Shown here: positions 52,415-60,595 of the stretch, one piece after another
How the letters are laid out: each line of letters opens with the position of its first letter
Numbering within the stretch: position 1 is the first letter of the stretch
Assembly (NCBI RefSeq): GCF_013410875.1
Contig: NZ_JACCCU010000001.1
Span: 2,170,001 to 2,234,000 of the forward strand
DNA: 64,000 nt
From: Tunturiibacter empetritectus
Lineage (GTDB): Bacteria > Acidobacteriota > Terriglobia > Terriglobales > Acidobacteriaceae
Direction: 5' to 3'
The notes under the pieces: model-generated
Told to the model about the DNA's origin: nothing
Database searches by the model: none
What the model saw: only the letters and a program-made list of their open reading frames with translations
Translations under genes and position numbers: made by a program

Positions 52415-53995
52415 ATGAAGCAGGACCTGTTTGGCGTGGTACGACGCCGTGTTTTGCTGGCACTGCTGCTGGTCTGTCCTTGCGTTACGGGCTGCAAAGA
52501 GCGGAGAACAGAGCCAGGTTCGGTGGTGGTGATTATCGAGAGCAGTCCGAATAATTTGGACTTGCGAGTGGGGGCCGATGCGCAGTCGGAGCGGGTTGGG
52601 GGGCTGATCTTCGATGCGTTGGCGAAGAAGGATGAGCATTATGAGCTGCAGCCCTGGCTGGCTAAGAGTTGGGAGCAGCCTGATCCGTTGACCTGGGTGT
52701 TTCATCTGCGCGATGGCGTACGGTTTCATGATGGAAGGCCGCTGGAAGCGGAGGATGTAGCTTATACGATTCGAAGTTTGATTGATGGCTCGCTGGTGAC
52801 GGCAAAGGGCGGTGGCTTTAATGCGGTGGATAAGGTTGAAGCGAAAGATCGGCTGACGGTTGTAGTGCATATGAAGCGGCCGGAAGCGGGGTTGCTGTTC
52901 AATGTGAGCGACGGATTGTTTGGAGTGGTGCCGCGTGGGAGTGGGAGGGATTTTGGGTTGCATCCGGTGGGGTCCGGGCCGTTTCGGTTTGTGAGTGCGG
53001 TGCAGGACAAAGAGGTGGTTGTTGCGCGGAATCATGAGTACTGGGCGGGGATGCCGGTTGCTCCGGCGGGTGCGCAGGATATTGAGCGGGTTCGGTTTGA
53101 GGTGGTGCCGGATGCGATTACGAGTGCGTTGGAGTTGAAGAAGGGATCGGCGGATCTGGCTAGCAATGTGGTGACGCTGGATATGGTGCATGCGTTGGAG
53201 AGTGTGCCAAACCTGAAGGTGGAGTCGGGGACTGGATCGCCGGTGGTTTATGTCACCTTCAACGTTACAGATCCCTTGTTGAAGGATATGCGCGTGCGAC
53301 AGGCGATTGCCTGTGCGATGGATCGGCAGGCGATTGTCGATGCTATCTGGCGGGGGCAGGCTCGACTTGCGGATACTTTGCTGCCGGAGGGACATTGGGC
53401 AGCAGCAAGCGATGCAGAGTTGGCACAGGTTGCTAATTATCCTCATGATGTGGCGCGGGCTCAGAGACTGCTGGATGAGGCTGGCTTCCCTGCCGGCAAA
53501 GATGGCGTGCGGCTGCGGCTGACGATGAAGACAAGTACGGATGAGACGACTCGGCTGATGGTGACGGTGTTGCAACAGCAGCTGCGGGCGGCCGGGATTC
53601 GGCTGGAGATTCGGTCGGCAGAGTTTGGAACGTTCTATGCGGATGTGACGAAGGGAGCGTTTCAGATGTATGCGCTGAGGTGGATTGGGAGCAATGAAGA
53701 TCCGGATATCTTTCGGTATGCGTATGCGTCAACGAGCTTTCCGCCGAAGGGCGGGAACCGGGGACGGTACTCAAATGCACGGGTGGATGGTCTGTTGAAG
53801 GAGGCTGCGGCCAGTTCAGATCGGGCGGCGAGAAGAGGGGCATACGTCGAGGTGCAGAAGATCCTGGCGGAGGAGTTGCCTGGGATTCCGATGTGGTATC
53901 CGAATAATGAGGTGATTCATACGAGGCGGGTTGAGGGGGTGGTGCCTCGCGGTGCAGGGAGTTTTGATTTTTTAACGGATGCCTGGATACGCTAG
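52415..53995 (+). CDS. ABC transporter solute-binding lipoprotein, family 5
   Basis: Peptide/oligopeptide-type binding protein (SBP_bac_5) of 526 residues. Signal peptide RRRVLLALLLVCPCVTGC with lipobox Cys27; then the family start SVVVIIESSPNNLDLRVGADAQSERVGGLIFDALAKKDEHYELQPWLAKSWE, VFHLRDGVRFHDGRPLEAEDVAYTI, PVGSGPFRFV, and RQAIACAMDRQAIVDAIWRGQA. No permease or ATPase gene is adjacent, so its transporter is elsewhere. Placement right behind anmK suggests a link to muropeptide recycling, by analogy with MppA-like proteins; this is inference. ATG 52415 was chosen as the only start giving a clean lipoprotein signal. Confidence 0.88.
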   Translation: MKQDLFGVVRRRVLLALLLVCPCVTGCKERRTEPGSVVVIIESSPNNLDLRVGADAQSERVGGLIFDALAKKDEHYELQPWLAKSWEQPDPLTWVFHLRDGVRFHDGRPLEAEDVAYTIRSLIDGSLVTAKGGGFNAVDKVEAKDRLTVVVHMKRPEAGLLFNVSDGLFGVVPRGSGRDFGLHPVGSGPFRFVSAVQDKEVVVARNHEYWAGMPVAPAGAQDIERVRFEVVPDAITSALELKKGSADLASNVVTLDMVHALESVPNLKVESGTGSPVVYVTFNVTDPLLKDMRVRQAIACAMDRQAIVDAIWRGQARLADTLLPEGHWAAASDAELAQVANYPHDVARAQRLLDEAGFPAGKDGVRLRLTMKTSTDETTRLMVTVLQQQLRAAGIRLEIRSAEFGTFYADVTKGAFQMYALRWIGSNEDPDIFRYAYASTSFPPKGGNRGRYSNARVDGLLKEAAASSDRAARRGAYVEVQKILAEELPGIPMWYPNNEVIHTRRVEGVVPRGAGSFDFLTDAWIR

Positions 53996-54020
53996 CGCAG
54001 ATCCGTGTATTGGAGCAGGC

Positions 54021-55379
54021 ATGAGAAAGACGTCGGTACTGATTCGGTCGATCTTTACTGAAACTCTCGAACTGATAAACATCAGCGATGTCGTTTCGAA
54101 GTCGATTCGATGCGACGGTTCAGAGTTGATAGTGTGTGGCCGTCGCTACGATCTTCGCGAGATCAAGCACTTCGTCATTGTCGCTGCAGGAAAAGCGGCG
54201 ACTCCTATGCATGACGCAGTAGTCGCGGAGTTGGAGCGATCTCCCCACGTCTGGATGAACGTGACCGCCTTGCTTATTTCTCCGACTGCACCCCGGCATG
54301 AACGAGCAAACGTAACTTTTTTTCCCGGCGCTCATCCCACACCGAACGAAGTTTCCAGAGAGGCCGCTGAATCTACTTTGAGTTATCTCAGCAAAGTGGA
54401 TGGACATACCTTTGTGATGTTCTTGATGAGTGGAGGGGCGTCCTCAATGCTTGAGGCACCAATCGATCCGAACATATCGATAAGTGAGACAGCGGAGTTT
54501 TATGGGGCTCTTGTAGCTTCTGGGCTCTCTATTACCGAGATGAATGTTCTGCGAAAACACTTCTCCTTAGTCAAAGGAGGGAGGCTTGCAGTTGCCGCAT
54601 CTCGCGCTGCCGCTCAGTGCACTCTGATTGTTTCCGACGTGCCTTCTCATTCAAGCGACTCGGTCGGTTCGGGCCCGTCGCTACCAGATTCTTCGACAGT
54701 TCAAGATAGTATTAGCCTTTTTGAAGGTCTGCAGGATCGTGTGCTTCTGCCCGAGAGCGTGATCTCCTTTTTCAACGGGCCGCTGCTCACAGAGACGCCG
54801 AAACAAACTGATAAGGCATTTGCACGGTCATTTCATCGGGTGATTTTATCAAGCACCGAGCTTGCTGAAGCCGCGACACGACTTGCGAAAGCGTCTGGAT
54901 TCCATGTCGAGGTCGATTCAACATGCGATGAGTGGGAGTGCAGAGATGCGGTTAAATACCTACTAGATAGAACTGAGGCGCTGGCCCGCATTCATCCCAG
55001 GGTGTGTCTCATCTCAGTTGGTGAAGTTTTGGTCCAAGTGCACGGTCGCTCTGGAAAGGGCGGCAGAAATCAGCATTTTGTTCTTTCGTGTGCGATGGAA
55101 CTTCGCCAAAGGCATTCGCACATTACAGTCCTTAGCGCCGGCTCTGACGGAATCGACGGCAACAGCCCGGCAGCGGGAGCGATTGCCGACTGGACGACTT
55201 TTGAGCGCGCGCGGCTGATGGGAATTGATGCTCAGAGTTGTCTTGATACTTTTGATTCGTTCTTGGTCTTCAAGGAGTTGGGGGACGCAATCATGACAGG
55301 ACCGACAGGCAACAATCTTCGAGATATCCGGATCTTGATGAGCGACCACGAGGAACACGCCATTTACCATGAGTTCTGA
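54021..55379 (+). CDS. Glycerate 2-kinase (GckA/MOFRL family)
   Basis: ATP-dependent kinase forming 2-phosphoglycerate from D-glycerate. 452 residues: N-terminal DUF4147 domain (about 1-240; FVIVAAGKAATPMHDAVV, FPGAHPTPNEVSREAAE, FLMSGGASSMLEAP, MNVLRKHFSLVKGGRLAVAA, VSDVPSHSSDSVGSGPSLPDSST) and C-terminal MOFRL domain (about 320-440; GEVLVQVHGRSGKGGRNQHFVLS and AGSDGIDGNSPAAGAIAD). GGAG precedes ATG 54021. Its codon use looks less GC-biased than mutS and the binding protein upstream. Convergent with hypB. Confidence 0.9.
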   Translation: MRKTSVLIRSIFTETLELINISDVVSKSIRCDGSELIVCGRRYDLREIKHFVIVAAGKAATPMHDAVVAELERSPHVWMNVTALLISPTAPRHERANVTFFPGAHPTPNEVSREAAESTLSYLSKVDGHTFVMFLMSGGASSMLEAPIDPNISISETAEFYGALVASGLSITEMNVLRKHFSLVKGGRLAVAASRAAAQCTLIVSDVPSHSSDSVGSGPSLPDSSTVQDSISLFEGLQDRVLLPESVISFFNGPLLTETPKQTDKAFARSFHRVILSSTELAEAATRLAKASGFHVEVDSTCDEWECRDAVKYLLDRTEALARIHPRVCLISVGEVLVQVHGRSGKGGRNQHFVLSCAMELRQRHSHITVLSAGSDGIDGNSPAAGAIADWTTFERARLMGIDAQSCLDTFDSFLVFKELGDAIMTGPTGNNLRDIRILMSDHEEHAIYHEF

Positions 55380-55437
55380 CGATCCTCCAAGTCGAACATT
55401 GTGGTGTGGCCGAGCGCATAGATTCCGCTTGGAGCGT

Positions 55438-56136
55438 TCATTGGATCGTCTGGATCTGCAATGCCGGGCGGGTTTCGCGAGAATGAGCGAGTTGATCGCG
55501 CAGGAGTTGGAAGACGCGCTGCATGCCAGATCCGGTCTTGGCGGAGACCTCGAAGATCTGCATCCCGGGGCGTACGCTTTCGATATTTCGGCGAGCGGCG
55601 GCCACATCAAACTCTGCAGCTTCAGCCAGATCCATCTTGGTGATGATCGCCACATCGGAGCTGTTGAAGATGGTGGGATACTTCAAAGGCTTGTCTTCCC
55701 CTTCGGTGGCCGAGAGCATGACGAAGCGGAGCTCTTCGCCGAGGTCGTAGCTGGAGGGGCAGACGAGATTGCCGACGTTCTCAATAAAGAGAAAATCCAG
55801 GGTGTCGAGCTGCCATCCTTCCAGTGCTTTTTCGATCATCTGGGCGTCGAGATGGCAGATGGTTCCGGTAGTGATCTGGCGGACGTTGGGAGTGGCGCGC
55901 TTGAGACGCGCGGCATCATTTTCGGTCGCGAGATCTCCAACTAACGCAGCGACGCGGAAGTCGCGCGCGAGGCCGCTGAGGAGCTTTTCGAGGAACGCGG
56001 TCTTCCCTGAGCCGGGGCTTGACACCAAGCCGACGACGCTGACGCCAGAGGTCTCGAATCGCTCGCGGAGCGCATGGGCAAGCAGATCGTTTTGCCTCAT
56101 GACTTTGGCGCGTATTTCTACGATGCGTGTGCTCAT
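55438..56136 (-). CDS. hypB: Hydrogenase nickel incorporation GTPase HypB
   Basis: GTPase that delivers nickel to the hydrogenase large subunit with HypA. 232 residues: P-loop VGLVSSPGSGKTAFLE, LVGDLATENDAARLKR, ITTGTICHLDAQMIEKAL (metal-site Cys-His), FLFIENVGNLVCPSSYDLGEE, IITKMDLAEAAEFD, and SAKTGSGM. It lacks the N-terminal CxxCGC and the His-rich storage stretch of some HypB proteins. Starts at ATG 56136 inside the hypA stop (ATGA). Last gene of the operon. Confidence 0.94.
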   Translation of the reverse strand: MSTRIVEIRAKVMRQNDLLAHALRERFETSGVSVVGLVSSPGSGKTAFLEKLLSGLARDFRVAALVGDLATENDAARLKRATPNVRQITTGTICHLDAQMIEKALEGWQLDTLDFLFIENVGNLVCPSSYDLGEELRFVMLSATEGEDKPLKYPTIFNSSDVAIITKMDLAEAAEFDVAAARRNIESVRPGMQIFEVSAKTGSGMQRVFQLLRDQLAHSRETRPALQIQTIQ

Positions 56137-56480
56137 GCGGCAACCTCCAGAGAGACGACTTCGAGTTCGCGGCCGGTGACGATGGTGTCGCTCGGCGTTT
56201 CGCACTCTGGACAGCAAAGTTGATAGAGCGACGGCGGCGTACGGTTTTGATGGCAGACGGCACAACGGATGACGAGCGGAACGGTCTCAATATCGAGTCG
56301 CGAATGTTCGAGCGGCGTGCCTTCGCAGGCGAGCTCCCATGCAAAGAGGAGCGCGTCGCGGTCCACACCCGAGAAGACACCAACTTTCAGATGCACGGTC
56401 TCGACGTCCTTAAGACCGAGCGCTTCGGATTGGTCGCCGATCTCGTCGATGATGCTGAGAACGATCGATAACTCGTGCAT
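56133..56480 (-). CDS. hypA: Hydrogenase maturation nickel metallochaperone HypA
   Basis: Nickel chaperone with a structural zinc site, 115 residues. Starts MHELSIVLSIIDEI with the essential His2 for nickel; zinc ligands are two CxxC pairs, RCAVC and CCPEC. It is placed 39 bases behind the small membrane peptide gene and overlaps hypB by 4 bases. hypE lies 7 kb upstream at the head of the same strand, so the maturation genes are split around the structural genes. Confidence 0.95.
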   Translation of the reverse strand: MHELSIVLSIIDEIGDQSEALGLKDVETVHLKVGVFSGVDRDALLFAWELACEGTPLEHSRLDIETVPLVIRCAVCHQNRTPPSLYQLCCPECETPSDTIVTGRELEVVSLEVAA

Positions 56481-56519
56481 GAGCCGCCTTTCCTACTTAC
56501 CGCATCAGGTTGCGAGCGG

Positions 56520-56624
56520 CTACATTGTGCTGATTCTGATGTAGCGCTTGATGTCTGGCGCAGCCATAATTCCTATAACGATTACGGCCACGCCCAGTAC
56601 TCCGAAGATAAATTTTCCTGTCAT
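56520..56624 (-). CDS. 34-residue membrane peptide (DUF6893-like) of the hydrogenase operon
   Basis: Tiny protein of 34 residues: MTGKFIFGVLGVAVIVIGIM is a single membrane helix, followed by a basic amphipathic end (PDIKRYIRIS). The pattern of one helix then D-x-x-R-Y-x-R/K resembles the DUF6893 small proteins encoded beside hydrogenases in actinobacteria and acidobacteria; I recognise this from pattern only. It starts within the stop of the protease gene (ATGA). It could anchor the otherwise soluble hydrogenase or an electron-transfer partner at the membrane; no direct evidence. Confidence 0.75.
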   Translation of the reverse strand: MTGKFIFGVLGVAVIVIGIMAAPDIKRYIRISTM

Positions 56625-57181
56625 GATGTCACCTCTCTGTTGTCCGAAACCCGGACGGGGGTCTGCAACGGCATCGGCGAATCCTCGATTTCGGCGAGGG
56701 TTCTTCCGATCAACTCTTCGATCATGTTCGACGCTTGTTCGACCACGGCCTGCACCTGCGGCGACAGCCCCATTCGGCCTTCGAGTTCGTCGCCAAAGTC
56801 TCTGGGTTCGCAGCCAACGACAAGGATTCGGGCCGCTATGGGACCAATGGCAGAAGCGAGATTGAGGACACGCATGGGGTCCATGCCATGAGGGTTCAGG
56901 TCCATGCCCACTGCACCGGGATTGCCGAGTCCGGTGAGATCGGGTTCGAGGACGAATAGCGTGCCGGGTACGTCGTTGCGGGAAAGCGCGTCGACGAGGA
57001 TAACTGTGTGCCACGGGTCGAGCAGCGTGTAAGCGAGGTCGAAGCCGCGGATGCCGAAGTCTTTCACCAAGACCTCGCCGGGAAGTGTGCGGCGTGACAG
57101 CGAACGGACGACCTCGACACCGAAGGCGTCATCTCCGAGAAAGATGTTGCCGATGCCGGCGATGAGGATTGTCTTGGTCAC
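56621..57181 (-). CDS. Hydrogenase maturation protease
   Basis: HyaD/HupD-type nickel-dependent endopeptidase that removes the C-terminal tail of the large subunit after metal insertion. 186 residues: ILIAGIGNIFLGDDAFGVEVV (metal-binding acidic residue), VKDFGIRGFDLAYTLL, VILVDAL and VLVVGCEPRDFGDELEGRMGLSPQVQAVVEQA. Start is GTG 57181, overlapping the stop of the upstream gene (GTGA). Its substrate is probably the large subunit encoded 3.4 kb upstream, which keeps a 23-residue tail after its last metal ligand. Confidence 0.92.
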   Translation of the reverse strand: MTKTILIAGIGNIFLGDDAFGVEVVRSLSRRTLPGEVLVKDFGIRGFDLAYTLLDPWHTVILVDALSRNDVPGTLFVLEPDLTGLGNPGAVGMDLNPHGMDPMRVLNLASAIGPIAARILVVGCEPRDFGDELEGRMGLSPQVQAVVEQASNMIEELIGRTLAEIEDSPMPLQTPVRVSDNREVTS

Positions 57182-57540
57182 GCCGAGGCATCCTCTCTCA
57201 AGGCATTGTGTTCTTTGTCTGTATATGGCTCGACTTCTTCAGTGCCGAAGAAGAAGCGGTGGCCAGGCTGCCGCATCACGCCAAACTCGCGACCAGGGTC
57301 GTCATCGATTACCACGGCTAACTGGATCTGATCTTCAAAGTCCTGCTCGATGGCTTCGATTACGCCGACCTTGCCGGTGAGTGCAATGTCCATGATGTCG
57401 GCGGTCTTCTGCGGCCAGATACGGACGCGATCGCCGACGCGGAGAGCAATCCCGAAGACGGTGACCGACTCAGGCGGTGCCTTCTCTTCGGCGAAGGGAT
57501 CCCACTCGGTGATGAAGCCATCAGGCGCGTCTGGATTCAT
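57178..57540 (-). CDS. Hydrogenase-operon protein of unknown function (120 aa)
   Basis: Not assigned. 120 residues, acidic, no membrane helix. IALRVGDRVRIWPQKTADIMDIALTGKVGVIEAIEQDFEDQIQLAVVIDDDPGREFG looks like a small beta-barrel (SH3/KOW-like) domain, followed by GHRFFFGTEEVEPY. Proteins of this kind accompany group 1h hydrogenases. Coupled by 4-base overlaps to genes on both sides (ATGA upstream, GTGA downstream), so it is very likely expressed with the enzyme; perhaps an assembly factor. Confidence 0.8.
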   Translation of the reverse strand: MNPDAPDGFITEWDPFAEEKAPPESVTVFGIALRVGDRVRIWPQKTADIMDIALTGKVGVIEAIEQDFEDQIQLAVVIDDDPGREFGVMRQPGHRFFFGTEEVEPYTDKEHNALREDASA

Positions 57541-58466
57541 AAGGCATCTCCTCGGATTTCACGTGTCGGACGGACGATGCCATGGGCTTTCAGCATCTCT
57601 TCGCCGGTGAGAGCTTCAGTGCGCTCAAGGATGCGGCGAGCGCGTGGATCGCCTGTACGCATCTGCTGCTTTTCGTCTTCGGTGAGGGTAAGGACACGTA
57701 GTGTAAGCATCTCGTCCATCTCTGTACCGTCGAAGAAGTCGCCGGCGCTCTCGGGCGAGGTTTTGGGGTAGTCATACATGATGATGGGCGAGAGAAGCAG
57801 GATGGAGCGATCAGGTTCGTCTCCTGCGAGAACCGGGAAGACACCAGTGTTGATGCAGGCTTTGGCATCGGCAGTGTAGAGGTCGGAGGGTTCGAGGAGA
57901 GAGATGAACTCTCCGCCGGTCAGGCCCAACAGGAGGTGCGCGGAGACCAGTGACTGGGGCAACGCTTCGTCGCGGCGGGCTTCGGCGCCGCTCGAAAGAG
58001 GGCTAATGTTTTCAAGTTCGAGATGCAGCTTGCAGGCGCCGCTGGGCAACATCTGGGCACGGACGGTGAGGCTCGCAGCGAGTTCTGCCGTAGGGTTGAT
58101 GTGCAGTCTAATTGGTTCGGTGAGGAGTTCCTTAAGACTCAGGTCGCAGTGGTCCGACGTACGTTCAATTGCTTCATCCCAATCGAGGGATGGATCGGCG
58201 AGGTCTGAGCTAGTTCGCGGCTGCGGCAACAGTTGGAGAAAGCTGACTTTGATATCGAGCGAGACGCTGTGGCCCGGTCTAAGAAGGCACTCTGAGACAA
58301 GACTGAACGGTTCCTGTGGCCGCTGGGCCTCGGCGTAGACGCGAGGGTAAAGTGTGCCGAAGTTCCACCGCTGGCGATTCTTGATGGCTGTTGACCGGTA
58401 TGGGTAAAGAATGTATCCCTCGTAAAGTACAGCTGCGGCGATTTTTTCGACGGAGGTGAAGTTCAT
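57537..58466 (-). CDS. Hydrogenase-operon protein of unknown function (309 aa)
   Basis: Not assigned. 309 residues without signal peptide or membrane helix. The N-terminal MNFTSVEKIAAAVLYEGYILYPYRSTAIKNRQRWNFGTLYPRVYAEAQ resembles a conserved start found in hydrogenase-associated proteins. The middle looks beta-rich, and the end is HGIVRPTREIRGD. No cluster-binding Cys motif. Overlaps of four bases on both sides show coupled translation within the operon. A role in assembly or electron transfer is inference from context only. Confidence 0.8.
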   Translation of the reverse strand: MNFTSVEKIAAAVLYEGYILYPYRSTAIKNRQRWNFGTLYPRVYAEAQRPQEPFSLVSECLLRPGHSVSLDIKVSFLQLLPQPRTSSDLADPSLDWDEAIERTSDHCDLSLKELLTEPIRLHINPTAELAASLTVRAQMLPSGACKLHLELENISPLSSGAEARRDEALPQSLVSAHLLLGLTGGEFISLLEPSDLYTADAKACINTGVFPVLAGDEPDRSILLLSPIIMYDYPKTSPESAGDFFDGTEMDEMLTLRVLTLTEDEKQQMRTGDPRARRILERTEALTGEEMLKAHGIVRPTREIRGDAL

Positions 58467-59131
58467 GCTTCGACCTCCTCTGGAGTTTTTGCTAAGGCGC
58501 TTTCGCTGGCCAGGGCCCTGGCGATGGCTTGTTCCCAGGTTGGGAGACCGTGACGCACCTTGTAGTTGTAGAGCTGCTCGAAGGCGTCGCGACGAAGGCA
58601 GAGCCAGGCAGAGTTAGGATGGTGCATCTCCATCATGTCTTTCCAGACGGAGACAGGGAGACGATAGCTACACTCACGGTCCCATGGGACTTGCGAGATC
58701 TGCAGAGCGCCATTGGAACCTTCATAGAAAAGCGTGCCGCTGAACATGACGGCAACCGGGATGTCGCCCGAATCAAGGGCGTGGAAGTACTTCGTGGCGG
58801 CGACGTTGAAGTCGAAGGTACAAGGAAGTTCAAGGTCGGCAAGCAGTTCCCCGGTGAAGCGCGGGACGGCAATGCTGGTGTTCATCCACAGCAGCGGTTT
58901 GACGGTACGTGCCCAGCGCTCGGGTGTGCCGAACAGGTCGAGCAGCTTCTCTTGTTCGTTGGGGACATAACGGCGCTTGGCGGGTTCGATCTGAACCTGG
59001 CAACGAAGAGTGATGGCGTGAATGGTTTCAGTGGCGGGAAAGTTTGTGATGCGCAGCTTGAGTGCGATCAATGGTGTGGCCGCATGAGGCACCGCTTCAG
59101 CGCCTTCGATCTGGAAGTGGAGCTCAGGCAT
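58463..59131 (-). CDS. DUF6084 family hydrogenase-operon protein
   Basis: 222 residues; starts MPELHFQIEGAEAVPHAATPLIALKLRITN, typical of the DUF6084 family found with group 1h hydrogenases. Other blocks: IHAITLRCQVQIEPAKRRYVPNEQEKLLDLFGTPERWARTVKPLLWMNTSIAVPRFTG, VPWDRECSYRLPVSVWKDMMEMHHPNSAWL. Beta-rich, no cofactor motif. ATG 59131 overlaps the end of the DUF5947 gene by 8 bases. The family's function is unknown; my family call rests on remembered pattern, not a search. Confidence 0.8.
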   Translation of the reverse strand: MPELHFQIEGAEAVPHAATPLIALKLRITNFPATETIHAITLRCQVQIEPAKRRYVPNEQEKLLDLFGTPERWARTVKPLLWMNTSIAVPRFTGELLADLELPCTFDFNVAATKYFHALDSGDIPVAVMFSGTLFYEGSNGALQISQVPWDRECSYRLPVSVWKDMMEMHHPNSAWLCLRRDAFEQLYNYKVRHGLPTWEQAIARALASESALAKTPEEVEA

Positions 59132-59807
59132 GGATGGGCTCCGGGTGCTGATTCGCAACAGACTCTCTCACTTCAGTGCTACGGGCTTGTAGACTCGCGA
59201 AGAACTCGTGGATGTGCTTCCAGACTTCGGCCCCACCGGAGAGGCCGCGCCAGTGCATGCGAATGAGGCCAACGAGATGGAAGCATTCGTCGATGGGAAC
59301 GATGTAGTACTCGTGGATGGCGCCGACTCGGTTGACGAGGAAAGTCTCTACGTCGGGCTCCATCCTCTGGAGCGAGGGATGTTGAGTGGCAATTTCGCTC
59401 CAGGATTCGAGGCTTAGGAGCGATTCGATGGCGCCAGCGGGGCTGGGATACATTGCGATCATCCTGCCACCCGCGGTGTCGTAGTAGAAGAAAGCCAGGT
59501 TAATGGGGATCATGAGAGATTCCCATTGCAGATTCGGCATCTGGAAGTCGGCGAGAGCGCGAATGCGGCGCGGAATGCGCAGGTAATGGGCTCCGGGCTG
59601 GCCGCAAAAGAGCACGGCGCAACCATCGCAGGAGCAGGCAATCTCGCGCTTGCGGGGGGCGAGCAGATGCTGGTGGACCGGTGACAGTTCGGCGCTGCAG
59701 AGCTCGCAGCGCTCGGCGCCGTAGGAGATCGGGCGACGGCGGGCAACCTGTCTCAGGAATGACGGGACCGGAGTTCGTTCCTGCTCTTCTTCAGAGAGTT
59801 CGTTCAT
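59124..59807 (-). CDS. DUF5947 family hydrogenase-operon protein
   Basis: 227 residues. Contains a CELCSAEL motif (about 34-41), and CSCDGCAVLF (about 58-67), together a possible four-Cys zinc or iron-sulfur site. HYLRIPRRIRALADFQM, SLMIPINLAFFYYD and YPSPAGAIESLL are family blocks. The C-terminus has YYIVPIDECFHLVGLIRMHWRGLSGG. It is a standard companion of group 1h hydrogenases; function unknown. GGGAG lies 8 bases before the ATG. It starts 15 bases after the stop of the 59-aa gene. Confidence 0.82.
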   Translation of the reverse strand: MNELSEEEQERTPVPSFLRQVARRRPISYGAERCELCSAELSPVHQHLLAPRKREIACSCDGCAVLFCGQPGAHYLRIPRRIRALADFQMPNLQWESLMIPINLAFFYYDTAGGRMIAMYPSPAGAIESLLSLESWSEIATQHPSLQRMEPDVETFLVNRVGAIHEYYIVPIDECFHLVGLIRMHWRGLSGGAEVWKHIHEFFASLQARSTEVRESVANQHPEPIHA

Positions 59808-59822
59808 GCTGGGCTCCCGGGG

Positions 59823-60002
59823 TCAGGCAGGCGGCAACTGAGGCATCTTGGGGCTGATTGGGCCGCGCTGCTCAAGGTTGATGCCGGTGGCGTCCTTCGC
59901 AGTGCGGGTGGGGCTTGGGGTGAGTTGGTCAACGCGGCTCTCGCTTTTGCGGATTCCGATGGTACTGGCTGGAGTAGCGGGGCGTGCATCCTGTTTGGCC
60001 AT
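59823..60002 (-). CDS. 59-residue proline-rich protein in the hydrogenase operon
   Basis: Short gene read from the sequence: AGGGAG stands 7 bases before ATG 60002, and the frame runs 59 codons to a TGA at 59823. The product begins MAKQDARPATPASTIGIRKS, is rich in Pro, Ser, Thr and charged residues, and ends ISPKMPQLPPA; no helix or Cys motif. It fills the space between the NifU-like and DUF5947 genes, 11 bases behind one and 15 before the other. A linker, disordered chaperone or assembly peptide is possible. No family is recognised. Confidence 0.65.
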   Translation of the reverse strand: MAKQDARPATPASTIGIRKSESRVDQLTPSPTRTAKDATGINLEQRGPISPKMPQLPPA

Positions 60003-60013
60003 GACGGTTCTCC

Positions 60014-60595
60014 CTACTTGATGGTTACGAGTTGAGGTCCGCTCTGCTTAGGCGCGGCAGCATTCTCGGAGACGATTTCGACGATGTCGGGTGCGACCTC
60101 GAAGAGCGCGTCTTCGACTGCATTCTTAAGTGTGATGGAGGAACCAGGGCAGCTACCGCAGGTTCCGTGGAGGCGCAGGTGAACAATGCCGTCGCGGACG
60201 CCAGCAAGGTCCACATCGCCTCCGTGGGATTTGAGATAAGGACGAGCTTTTTCGATGCCGCGAAGCACACGGGTTTCAATGTCGTCCGGGTGGAGGTTGT
60301 GCAGCAGAAGCATGCTCGAGACCAAGTCGTTCTCCAACGCTTCGCTTAGAGCCTGTTCACCCGCCGGCGTCTTTAGGAGCGAGTCGACAAGACGTTGAAG
60401 GGCCGCGCCGTGCAGTTCAACGACAGACTGCACGAGGTCGAGCGCGGTGGCCCGTATCTCCGGGTCCCCTGCACTTTGAAGGCGGCCGGCGAGTTTTTCA
60501 ACTCGCTCCGTCTGCAAGCGGAACTCACCACGCTGTGGAGGCGCAATGCTATCGACAACTTCCCGCTGAGTCTCCGACTGAGGCGCAGCAGCCAT
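60014..60595 (-). CDS. NifU C-terminal domain protein
   Basis: Iron-sulfur scaffold-like protein of 193 residues. The N-terminal half (1-110) is helical and unassigned; the C-terminal half (about 115-180) is a NifU/Nfu domain: [49 protein letters not shown], with cluster-binding Cys-x2-Cys in CGSC. Its start codon overlaps the large-subunit stop (TAATG), so the two are coupled; it may supply clusters to the small subunit or shuttle electrons. Such genes are a fixed part of group 1h loci. Confidence 0.9.
   Translation of the reverse strand: MAAAPQSETQREVVDSIAPPQRGEFRLQTERVEKLAGRLQSAGDPEIRATALDLVQSVVELHGAALQRLVDSLLKTPAGEQALSEALENDLVSSMLLLHNLHPDDIETRVLRGIEKARPYLKSHGGDVDLAGVRDGIVHLRLHGTCGSCPGSSITLKNAVEDALFEVAPDIVEIVSENAAAPKQSGPQLVTIK

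Noticed and set aside
52022..53575. 517-codon minus-strand frame opposite anmK and the binding protein
   Set aside because: Spans the ends of two convincing plus-strand genes; composition His/Arg/Ile-rich with no motif.
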